Source: Streptomyces sp. 840.1 (lineage in GTDB: Bacteria; Actinomycetota; Actinomycetes; Streptomycetales; Streptomycetaceae). From it: DNA of 64,000 nucleotides. The position numbers and the translations under genes were made by a program. A model generated the notes under the pieces. It made no database searches, had not been told where the DNA came from, and saw nothing but the letters and a program-made list of their open reading frames with translations. Below are positions 20,136 to 29,573 of the stretch, one piece after another; within the stretch, counting starts at the first letter, position 1, and the number at the start of each line of letters is the position of its first letter. The DNA is taken from positions 868,001 to 932,000 of the forward strand of contig NZ_RJUU01000002.1 of the NCBI RefSeq assembly GCF_003751445.1, given 5' to 3'.

Positions 20136-21356
20136 ATGCGAACCATAGAGATGCTGGTGCCGTCCGCCGGCAATGCCGACACCGTCGGCCTGCTTGCGCT
20201 CGACGCCGGCGAGCTCACCCGGTACGTGGCCGATCCCGCATACCCGTGGTGGCGGCGCAGGTCCTGCGTTCTCGCGCTCGCCGGGCGGGTGCCGGAGCGG
20301 TACGCGGCCGAGTTGATCGCGCGCGTGCAGGACCCGGACGATGTGGCCGAGGTGCGCATCGCGCTTCTCGACCTGCTCGCGGGCCGGGCGGCGGAGCTGC
20401 TTCCCTGGCTGAAGCACGAGGACCGCCGCAATGAGCGTTCGTACGCCATGCCCGAGGCGATCCTCAAAGCGCGTGGTCTGTTCGGTGACCGGTCGGCCGC
20501 GCCCGAGCTGGTGACGCTGGCGGCCTCTCCGTGGCCGCACCGGCGGACAGCGGGCGAGGCCACGATGGACGCGCTGGTCACGCGGTACGGCGCTGAGGAG
20601 ATCCTCGCCGATACCGGTGTCGAGCGGCCCGAGGCCCGAGCGTTTCGTGTCCGGATGCGGCATCGCGCGGGAGCGGACGTGACCGACGCGCTGGCGGACC
20701 GCGATCGCGGCGTCGCGTACCTGGCCCAGTCGCTCCTGACGGATCCGGTACGGCTCCGCGATTACCTCGGCGATGCGCCGACGACGGATGCCGCGCTCTG
20801 GGCCGCGTACGCGCTGCACCGCCTCACCGGTGACGCGGCCGAGACCCGGGCCGTGTACGAGACCCTGGGGCGCCCCAGGGTCGAGGTGGACGGCCTGGAC
20901 GAGGAACTCCGCAGCGCGATCCTGCACGAGTACGCGAGTCGTTGCGAACGGGGAAGCGATCCCCGCTGGCGCGTCGAGGCGCTGTGCACCGAGCCGCCGT
21001 CACCCGTCGCTCAGGACGGACAACTCCACCGAGCGACAGCGGCGTTGAAGGAGGCGGGGCTCGCGCCGGAACCCCCTGTGCCGTGCGGCGAACACCACCA
21101 CCAGGGCGGTGGGTCCTACCACGTGATCGAGTGCGGCGAGGGCCGGCTGTGCGTCAGCACCCTCGGGCGGTTCGCCACCGGCGACGGCACGGACGACGGC
21201 ATCGGTCTCGCCGCACGCGCTGCCCTCGAATCGGCCGGCTTCCGCTGGATCGACGGAACCACCGGCGCGATCCGGGTCACCGGCCTCTGCGTCTACTACT
21301 TCGGCGAGCGTGAACCCGTCAGCGTCGACACCCTGTTGTTCTACTGGCAGGACTGA
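20136..21356 (+). CDS. HEAT-repeat-like protein with Cys/His-rich C-terminal segment
   Basis: A 406-residue soluble protein of unknown role. Residues 20-290 are helical with short repeated units (ALAGRVPERYAAELIARVQD, then WLKHEDRRNERSYAMPEAIL, then YLAQSLLTDPVRLRDYLGD) in the style of HEAT/armadillo proteins. The C-terminal 90 residues look like a separate beta-rich domain opening with PCGEHHHQGGGSYHVIECGE, where three adjacent histidines and two cysteines might bind a metal. The ATG at 20136 is preceded by TAGCAC six bases away and no Shine-Dalgarno, which could mean a leaderless message. It is divergent from the TIR operon with no evidence it belongs to it. Confidence 0.82.
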   Translation: MRTIEMLVPSAGNADTVGLLALDAGELTRYVADPAYPWWRRRSCVLALAGRVPERYAAELIARVQDPDDVAEVRIALLDLLAGRAAELLPWLKHEDRRNERSYAMPEAILKARGLFGDRSAAPELVTLAASPWPHRRTAGEATMDALVTRYGAEEILADTGVERPEARAFRVRMRHRAGADVTDALADRDRGVAYLAQSLLTDPVRLRDYLGDAPTTDAALWAAYALHRLTGDAAETRAVYETLGRPRVEVDGLDEELRSAILHEYASRCERGSDPRWRVEALCTEPPSPVAQDGQLHRATAALKEAGLAPEPPVPCGEHHHQGGGSYHVIECGEGRLCVSTLGRFATGDGTDDGIGLAARAALESAGFRWIDGTTGAIRVTGLCVYYFGEREPVSVDTLLFYWQD

Positions 21357-21711
21357 GGGCCGTCCGGGCGGCTGCAGCCAACGCCCCGTCCGCCGGGTGA
21401 GGAGTCGTTCGCGACATTGGGTAAGTCTTTGCCCATGGCCGGAATGAGTTGCTCCGCCACGCCCCGGCCCCTGCGGTGCGGGAACGTCCCGTGACGCCAC
21501 GCTGCCGCGCGGTGCGGGGACCGGCCGAAACCGTTCGGTGGCGGGCCTCAGCGGTGTTACGGCCACGTTGACCGTATGCAATGACGCGACGCACTCTCGT
21601 TACGTAACTGCGCAGTACATCTAGTTCGGCCGGGAGTGGCGCAGGCCTCGAATCCGCTGTTCAACTGTGGTTCCCGGGCCCCGGTCGACGACAGCACGCA
21701 GGAGGTAGCGC
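21357..21711. other. Intergenic region upstream of asnB
   Basis: 355 bases without a convincing gene. It contains the palindrome GTTACGTAAC at 21599-21608 and a TTGACC hexamer at 21569-21574, either of which could belong to the asnB promoter. An AGGAGG ribosome-binding site lies at 21700-21705. No terminator for the upstream gene stood out. Confidence 0.5.
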
Positions 21712-23553
21712 ATGTGTGGCATCACCGGCTGGGTCTCCTTCGAACGCGATTTGCACAGTGAGACCGCCACCCTGGACGCGATGACGGAGACGATGTCCTG
21801 CCGCGGTCCCGACGACTGCGGTACGTGGATCAACGGCCCGGCCGCCCTCGGGCACCGTCGGCTGGCCATCATCGACCTGCCCGGCGGGCGCCAGCCGATG
21901 ACGGCCGACACCCCGCAGGGTGCGGTCGCCCTCGTCTACTCCGGGGAGACGTACAACTTCACCGAGCTGCGACGTGAACTGACCGGGCGCGGACACCGGT
22001 TCACCACGGACTCCGACACCGAGGTCGTGCTGCGCGGGTACCTGGAGTGGGGCGAGGCGGTGGCCGAGCGCCTCAACGGCATGTACGCGTTCGCCGTGTG
22101 GGACGGGCGCCACGACAGGCTCGTCATGGTCCGTGACCGGATGGGCATCAAGCCCTTCTACTTCTACGAGACCCCGGACGGCGTCCTGTTCGGCTCCGAG
22201 CCCAAGGCGATCCTGGCCAACCCGCTGGCCCGCGCCCGTGTCGGCCTCGACGGGCTGCGCGAGCTCTTCGCGTTCGTCAAGACCCCCGGCCACGCCGTGT
22301 GGGAGGGGATGAACGAGGTCGAGCCGGGCACCGTCGTCACCGTCGACCGGGGCGGGCTGCGCCGGCACGTCTACTGGCAGCTGGAGACCCGCCCGCACAC
22401 CGACGGCAAGGACGACTCCATCGCCCATGTGCGAGCGCTCCTGGACGACATCGTGCGCCGCCAGATGGTCTCAGACGTGCCGCGCTGCACCCTGCTCTCC
22501 GGCGGCCTCGACTCCTCCGCCATGACGGCGATCGCCGCGCGTCAACTGGCCGAGAACGGCGAGACGGTGCGCAGCTTCGCGGTCGACTTCGTCGGCCAGG
22601 CGGACAACTTCGTCGCCGACGAGCTGCGTACCACCCCGGACACGCCGTACGTGCACGACGTCGCGCGGTCGTCGGGCACCGACCACCGCGACATCGTGCT
22701 GGACTCGCACGCCCTGGCCGACCCCGAGGTGCGGGCCAAGGTGATCCGGGCCCGGGACATCCCGATGGGCTTCGGTGACATGGACGCCTCGCTGTACCTC
22801 CTGTTCCGGTCCATCCGCGAGCACTCGACCGTCGCGCTCTCGGGGGAGTCGGCCGACGAGGTCTTCGGCGGCTATCTGCAGTTCTTCGACGAAGGGGCGA
22901 GGCGCGCCGACACCTTCCCCTGGCTCGTGCGCTTCGCCCAGCACTTCGGGGACGACTCCGATGTGCTGAGGCCCGACCTGACGGCCGCCCTCGACCTCCC
23001 GTCGTACATCAAGGACAGCTACGACACCGCGGTCACCGGCATACAGCGGCTGGACGGCGAGAGCGATTTCGAGTTCAGGATGCGCAAGATCTGCCATCTG
23101 CACCTGACCCGCTTCGTGCGCGTCCTGCTCGACCGGAAGGACCGGGCGAGCATGGCGGTCGGACTCGAAGTGCGCGTGCCCTTCTGCGACCACCGCCTCG
23201 TCGAGTACGTCTACAACACGCCCTGGTCGCTGAAGTCCTTCGACGGCAGGGAGAAGTCCCTGCTCCGCGAGGCCACGGCGGACGTGCTGCCGAAGTCGGT
23301 CTATGACCGGGTCAAGAGCCCCTACCCCTCCACCCAGGACCCCAAGTACGCGCTCGCGTTGCAGGGGCACGCCAAGGATCTCCTGGCTCGGCCGTCGCAC
23401 CCGGTCTTCGACCTCGTCGACCGTGACCGGGTCGCCCGCGCGGCGCAGCACGACGCACCGCAGATCACGCAGGCCTCCCGGCGCGGGCTGGAACGCACCC
23501 TCGACCTGGCGCTGTGGCTCGACCTCTACAAGCCGGACATCTCGCTCTCCTGA
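21712..23553 (+). CDS. asnB: Asparagine synthetase (glutamine-hydrolysing)
   Basis: Converts aspartate, glutamine and ATP to asparagine. At 613 residues it has the class II amidotransferase domain first, with the nucleophile Cys2 (MCGITGW), the GHRRLAIIDL and RDRMGIKPFYF motifs, then the synthetase domain with the pyrophosphate loop LSGGLDSSAM (about residues 262-271). Later SGESADEVFGGY and RVPFCDHRLVEY are conserved in AsnB. ATG 21712 follows AGGAGG by six bases, so the start is secure. It stands alone. Lone AsnB paralogues in actinomycetes can be housekeeping or serve amidation in secondary metabolism; nothing nearby favours the latter. Confidence 0.94.
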   Translation: MCGITGWVSFERDLHSETATLDAMTETMSCRGPDDCGTWINGPAALGHRRLAIIDLPGGRQPMTADTPQGAVALVYSGETYNFTELRRELTGRGHRFTTDSDTEVVLRGYLEWGEAVAERLNGMYAFAVWDGRHDRLVMVRDRMGIKPFYFYETPDGVLFGSEPKAILANPLARARVGLDGLRELFAFVKTPGHAVWEGMNEVEPGTVVTVDRGGLRRHVYWQLETRPHTDGKDDSIAHVRALLDDIVRRQMVSDVPRCTLLSGGLDSSAMTAIAARQLAENGETVRSFAVDFVGQADNFVADELRTTPDTPYVHDVARSSGTDHRDIVLDSHALADPEVRAKVIRARDIPMGFGDMDASLYLLFRSIREHSTVALSGESADEVFGGYLQFFDEGARRADTFPWLVRFAQHFGDDSDVLRPDLTAALDLPSYIKDSYDTAVTGIQRLDGESDFEFRMRKICHLHLTRFVRVLLDRKDRASMAVGLEVRVPFCDHRLVEYVYNTPWSLKSFDGREKSLLREATADVLPKSVYDRVKSPYPSTQDPKYALALQGHAKDLLARPSHPVFDLVDRDRVARAAQHDAPQITQASRRGLERTLDLALWLDLYKPDISLS

Positions 23554-23638
23554 GAGGCCGTGTGCGGCGGCGGGCGGCCGCTGGATATGGTAGCGGGCAG
23601 CTTTCAGGCGCGCACCGGGACCGAAGCCGCCCCCGCCG

Positions 23639-25885
23639 CTACGCCCCGTACCTCTCGGTGCGGCCGCCCAGATCCTCCACGGTGTCGCGCATCGTGCGGA
23701 CCGAGGGAAGCGTCCGCGCCAGATGCAGGGCGGCATCGGCCCCGTCCCGCCCTGCCAGGGGGCGCGCGATCCCGGCCTTCGCCGCCGCGGCCGACACCGC
23801 GGTGAGCGATGCCTCGGCCTGCTCCGCCAACTCCAGCAGCCGCCGGGTCAGGGTCACCGCCGCTTCCACCCGCTCTTCGAAGCTGGGCTCGCCCGGTTCG
23901 GTTTCGCCGGACACCGTCGGCCCGACGCCACCCGGTCCCCCCAGGGCCGGTGCCGTACCCGCTCCGGCCGGTGCCGGCAGGAGCGGGAAGGGCCCGGTCG
24001 CCACGCTTCCGGGCTGGTGCCGCCACGTGTGCAGAGGGAACAGCGCGGTGGCCGGAGCAGTGCCGGCTGAGCCGTTCTGTACCGTGGCCGCACTGCTCGG
24101 GCCCGGCCGGGGAGCGGGGACCTTCGGGCGGCGTTTGCCGGAATCCTTCGGGAACTCCCTGTCGAACCAGGCGGTGGTCATCTCCTCGATCAGCAACGCG
24201 CCGGAACGGCTGACGCGGATGGGCCTGCGGTCACCCTCGTCCATGGCTTTCGCCAGCTCACGCAGCACGGCGACGGCCATGATCCGGTTGCTTCGCAGGG
24301 CGTTGAGATGGTTCTTCACGGTGCGCCGGACGCGCGCCGCCTTGGCGCCGTCGTCGTCGTCCGTCTTCTGGCCGGCCAGCGAGCCCCGGTCGGCGTCGAT
24401 GATGTCGAAGGCAGCCAGCCAGTGGGCCGCACGATAGGCCACGAGTTCCTCGAACGCGTCGTCATCCTTGTCGGCGACGTTGAGCAGTTCCCGGAGCGGG
24501 CGTTCGGAGAAGTGCAGCCCCGCCCGGACGGATCCGGCGTTGAACACCTCGGCGATACGGGGATTCCACGGGGCCGGGTAGCTCTCCGAGGTCAGCGCGG
24601 ACCAGGCGCGGGCACGCCGGTTGATCTCGGGGCTGCTCAGCTGTGAGGGGGGCGACTCGCTGAGTGCGCGGCGGATCAGTAGCTTCTTGTAGGGATCTAC
24701 CGGAAAGAGCTCTCGCAGGATCATCATGGAGCGGAGATCCCGCAGTTCCGAGACCGTTGCGTCCTCAGCGGCGGTGCTCAGTTCGTTGACGGGTGCCAAG
24801 CCCGACAGCACCTGTGATTCCCTCTCGTCGAGAACGCCTTGCGCCACGTACATTCCGAGCACGCTGCGCCCCAGTGCCCGCCCTCGGTCATTGGGCACGA
24901 ACTCCAGTGGCGGATGAACGTGGTCGCGGCGATTGCTCATCTGCACGATGCGATAAAGACGTTCAGGAGTCGGCGTACCGACGACCAGGTGGGCGGTCAC
25001 CACCGCCACATTGGTCGCGCGGATCGCCGTAGCCTCATCATCACCCGAAATCTGGGCGTCAGCCCATTCCTGGTTGAGTCGGTAGGAGAGCTTCTCCAGC
25101 CAGAACTGCGGATCGAAGAATACTTCGTCACCGGGGAGGCCGAGCTTGCTTGCCGGAACCCCGGTAAGGACTTCGGCGGAAGTCAGGCCAAAGATGTCCT
25201 GGCGTCGCTTCGTTCGATTATTGCCTCGAACGGCCATCCAGCCCACGTATTCAGCGGGGTGTTCCGCCACGCCGTCGGCGCCTACCGGTGGCTGCTCAGC
25301 GAGGCAGAAACGTTGAGGGATGTACATGCCGGGTTCTTGCTGGCCGTTGAGGACCAGATCCTCTTTGAGGTCATAAGAACGCAGGCCGTCCCGGCGGTCC
25401 AGTTCGTCAGAAGCCTCTTCTGTGTTGGACGTGAGCCACTGTCGGTTGGGGGGATGACTGAGCAGCGCCGCGTAGGGTTGGTTGTCTTCGTCGGGGCTCT
25501 CATGGGGCCAAGGGTGCACCCTGGTGAGGGAACGTTTGGTGCCGCGGCCGACCGAAGGATCCGCTGTCGAGTGCCAGAGGGAGCTGATCCGCTCGTTGTG
25601 TTCCCACACGATCCCGGCCACTCCGTGCATCTGCACTTCGACCACCAGCATCTCACCCGCATCGGTCCGTACGGTCCGCAGCGCCCCTTCTCTGATGGTG
25701 CGGACGCCGTTGACGTCCGGCTCGCTCAAGGTGTGTTCCGGGTCGACGAGGAAGGCGGCGGCGTTCTGCAGAGCGGAACGAGGCGACTTCACGTGCGGAG
25801 TCGCCAAAGCGGCCTCCACCCAGACATTTTGGCGTTCTATCGAAACAGGAGACCGGAACGGGCCGTTGGTTTGGTGGTCGCTCAT
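23639..25885 (-). CDS. Unknown 748-residue protein with GNNR motif (possible ParB/DndB-like region)
   Basis: I do not recognise this family. Residues 75-100 are beta strands (EMLVVEVQMHGVAGIVWEHN). At 214-231 is VGWMAVRGNNRTKRRQDI, which resembles the substrate loop of ParB/sulfiredoxin-fold or DGQHR/DndB proteins (hydrophobic strand, then G-N-N-R). That comparison is weak. The middle is helical, and the last 150 residues are a proline/alanine/glycine-rich linker and a coiled segment (EERVEAAVTLTRRLLELAEQ). I prefer ATG 25885, six bases after AAGGGG, over the upstream GTG 25900 that overlaps the previous stop. It follows a small coiled-coil gene, and the two likely form one unit. Confidence 0.75.
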   Translation of the reverse strand: MSDHQTNGPFRSPVSIERQNVWVEAALATPHVKSPRSALQNAAAFLVDPEHTLSEPDVNGVRTIREGALRTVRTDAGEMLVVEVQMHGVAGIVWEHNERISSLWHSTADPSVGRGTKRSLTRVHPWPHESPDEDNQPYAALLSHPPNRQWLTSNTEEASDELDRRDGLRSYDLKEDLVLNGQQEPGMYIPQRFCLAEQPPVGADGVAEHPAEYVGWMAVRGNNRTKRRQDIFGLTSAEVLTGVPASKLGLPGDEVFFDPQFWLEKLSYRLNQEWADAQISGDDEATAIRATNVAVVTAHLVVGTPTPERLYRIVQMSNRRDHVHPPLEFVPNDRGRALGRSVLGMYVAQGVLDERESQVLSGLAPVNELSTAAEDATVSELRDLRSMMILRELFPVDPYKKLLIRRALSESPPSQLSSPEINRRARAWSALTSESYPAPWNPRIAEVFNAGSVRAGLHFSERPLRELLNVADKDDDAFEELVAYRAAHWLAAFDIIDADRGSLAGQKTDDDDGAKAARVRRTVKNHLNALRSNRIMAVAVLRELAKAMDEGDRRPIRVSRSGALLIEEMTTAWFDREFPKDSGKRRPKVPAPRPGPSSAATVQNGSAGTAPATALFPLHTWRHQPGSVATGPFPLLPAPAGAGTAPALGGPGGVGPTVSGETEPGEPSFEERVEAAVTLTRRLLELAEQAEASLTAVSAAAAKAGIARPLAGRDGADAALHLARTLPSVRTMRDTVEDLGGRTERYGA

Positions 25886-25896
25886 CACGTACCCCT

Positions 25897-26196
25897 TCAC
25901 TCATCGTCCAACTCGAACAGCTTGGCGAATTGCCTCATGGTTCTCGCCACCACGGTCCAGACCTCGCTGTCGGATCCGTTGAGTGCCTCTCGTGCGGAGA
26001 GCAGGAGGCCAGCCACTCGAACAGCCTGGCCGAGTCCGAAACGGTTCCGATTCCGCAGCTTGGTCAACTCGCCCTCAATTGACTGGAGCTGGCGATGCAC
26101 ATCGAGACTGAGGGCAGGCTCGGGAATGCGTTCGGAACTGGTTTCGGGGCTGGTGTCAGGCTCCGGTGAAGGGTCCGAAGGCGAGTGGACGGACAT
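25897..26196 (-). CDS. Small coiled-coil protein of unknown function
   Basis: A 99-residue protein: a 28-residue disordered acidic/proline-serine N-terminus, then a helical segment with heptad spacing (LDVHRQLQSIEGELTKLRNR) and a C-terminal helical part ending KLFELDDE. It lies directly upstream of the 748-residue gene, whose GTG alternative start overlaps its stop (GTGA), so the two are co-transcribed. AAGGG about ten bases before ATG 26196 serves as ribosome-binding site. It may be a partner or regulator of the larger protein. No catalytic motif is visible. Confidence 0.7.
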   Translation of the reverse strand: MSVHSPSDPSPEPDTSPETSSERIPEPALSLDVHRQLQSIEGELTKLRNRNRFGLGQAVRVAGLLLSAREALNGSDSEVWTVVARTMRQFAKLFELDDE

Positions 26197-26498
26197 CGAG
26201 GTGAACCCTTCGAGCGGCGGCTTGGATTGCCTACCGTGCCACCGTTCAGGGTGAGGGTGTGCGTGATGACCGCATGAAGCGGCAAACTGCTTGGTGTTTG
26301 TCGTATTGAGGGCAAGGGTAAGGCGATGTGGCCGCCTCGTCGATCAAATACGATCAAGAAAGAAAGCAGCTTAGAAAAACGAACGGCCCGTCAGCGGCTA
26401 TCGAGCGCGCGGCCACCGTTCGTTCTGCGGTGCGGGGTGGTGAGGCATGCGAGTTGACATCGTGCGAGTGTGCGTGGTATTGGGCTGAGGAGTGTGGC
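26197..26498. other. AT-richer intergenic region upstream of the unknown operon
   Basis: About 300 bases with no supported gene. The stretch 26335-26385 is clearly richer in A and T than its surroundings and contains, on the minus strand, two TTGATC hexamers ten bases apart. The promoter of the 99/748-residue operon probably lies here. The 3' end of the Fur gene is at the right edge. Confidence 0.5.
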
Positions 26499-26915
26499 TC
26501 ACCCGCCGCCGCAGTCGGGGCACAGCCCCCGGTACGTCACCTCGACCTCGGAGACGGTGAAGCCGAACCGTTCGGAGTCCGGCAGCCCGGCCAGTGGGTC
26601 GGCGTCGGGGTGGACGTCCCGGATGGTGCCGCACGCCGAGCACACCAGGTGCTGGTGCGGGTGATGGGCGTTCGGGTCGTAGCGCCTGGCCCGGCCGTCG
26701 GTACCCACCTCGATCACCTCGCCGAGCGACACCAGTTCGCCGAGGGTGTTGTAGACGGTGGCGCGAGAGATCTCCGGCAGCCGGGCGGCGGCGCGTACGA
26801 GTACCTCGTCCGCCGTGAGGTGGACGTGCTCGCCCGAGAGGACCTCGGCGACCACCCTGCGCTGAGCGGTCATGCGCCAGCCGCGTTCACGGAGCCGTTC
26901 CAGCAGGTCACTCAT
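26499..26915 (-). CDS. Fur/PerR-family regulator, divergent to katG
   Basis: A 138-residue metal-dependent repressor. The winged-helix part includes RGWRMTAQRRVVAEVL and the recognition helix EISRATVYNTLGEL. The dimerisation part has the HHPHQH cluster and two CxxC motifs (CSAC, CPDC) for structural zinc. Divergence from katG and the hinge sequence suggest a peroxide-sensing FurA/CatR-type repressor that controls the catalase-peroxidase and itself. I use ATG 26915 after GGTGGGA, with GTG 26930 as an alternative. The 7-1-7 palindrome 28 bases upstream is a likely autoregulatory site. In many actinomycetes furA and katG run in the same direction, so the divergent arrangement is worth noting. 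Confidence 0.92.
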   Translation of the reverse strand: MSDLLERLRERGWRMTAQRRVVAEVLSGEHVHLTADEVLVRAAARLPEISRATVYNTLGELVSLGEVIEVGTDGRARRYDPNAHHPHQHLVCSACGTIRDVHPDADPLAGLPDSERFGFTVSEVEVTYRGLCPDCGGG

Positions 26916-26942
26916 TCCCACCAGCCTCACTGTGCGTTGTTC

Positions 26943-26957
26943 TACGAATGATTCGTA
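26943..26957. promoter_or_regulatory. 7-1-7 palindrome, candidate Fur/PerR box
   Basis: TACGAAT-G-ATTCGTA is a perfect inverted repeat with the 7-1-7 layout of Fur/PerR boxes. It lies 28 bases upstream of the fur start and 18 bases upstream of the katG -35 hexamer, so one site could control both genes. Confidence 0.75.
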
Positions 26958-26974
26958 CAGACCCGTCTGTCGTA

Positions 26975-27002
26975 TTGACTTGGACTAGGTCCATCGTAGG
27001 AT
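26975..27002 (+). promoter_or_regulatory. katG promoter with operator-like palindrome in its spacer
   Basis: TTGACT (26975-26980) and TAGGAT (26997-27002) are separated by 16 bases, a good housekeeping-sigma promoter. The spacer holds TGGAC-TAG-GTCCA (26981-26993), a second perfect palindrome where a bound repressor would block RNA polymerase. The predicted transcript has a leader of about 270 bases before katG. Confidence 0.75.
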
Positions 27003-27094
27003 CGGTTCCGGCTGACAGCCAAGGGTCAGGTCAACAGCAGGGGAAAATGCGTGTCTTCAGGAGACGGGTGCGCCCACGCCGGCATCCGGACTGT

Positions 27095-27123
27095 GATCGC
27101 CTCGCATCCGAGGCGATCGCCTC
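27095..27123 (+). repeat. Overlapping alternative hairpins in the katG leader
   Basis: GATCGCCTCG (27095-27104), loop CATC, CGAGGCGATC (27109-27118) is a perfect 10-bp stem. GAGGCGATCGCCTC at 27110-27123 is a second perfect palindrome that reuses the right arm, so the two folds exclude each other. No U-run follows, so this is not a simple terminator. Confidence 0.6.
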
Positions 27124-27255
27124 CGGGCTGCGGCGACGCCCAGGCCGCCGTCTCCCTCCGCTCCCTCCCGGTCCGTGATCCCGGCGCCCTCGGTCCCGCC
27201 ACCCTCGATTCCAGTACCCCCCGGATCCACCACCCTCAGTTCCAGAGCAATGTGA

Positions 27256-29508
<2,253 letters not shown>

Positions 29509-29513
29509 TCACA

Positions 29514-29562
29514 GGAACGGGCCGTCGCGGCAGGGGGTTTCCCTGCCGCGACGGCCCGTTCC
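29514..29562. terminator. Bidirectional terminator, katG / GH92
   Basis: A perfect 22-bp stem: left arm 29514-29535 starting GGAACGGGCCGTCG, five-base loop GGTTT, right arm 29541-29562. It sits between the convergent katG and mannosidase genes and probably ends both transcripts. Confidence 0.88.
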
Positions 29563-29573
29563 CGTCGGGTGCG

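Noticed and set aside
26328..26951. A plus-strand open frame across the Fur-family gene
   Set aside because: It is antisense to a gene with unmistakable Fur motifs and starts in the AT-rich gap without a ribosome site.
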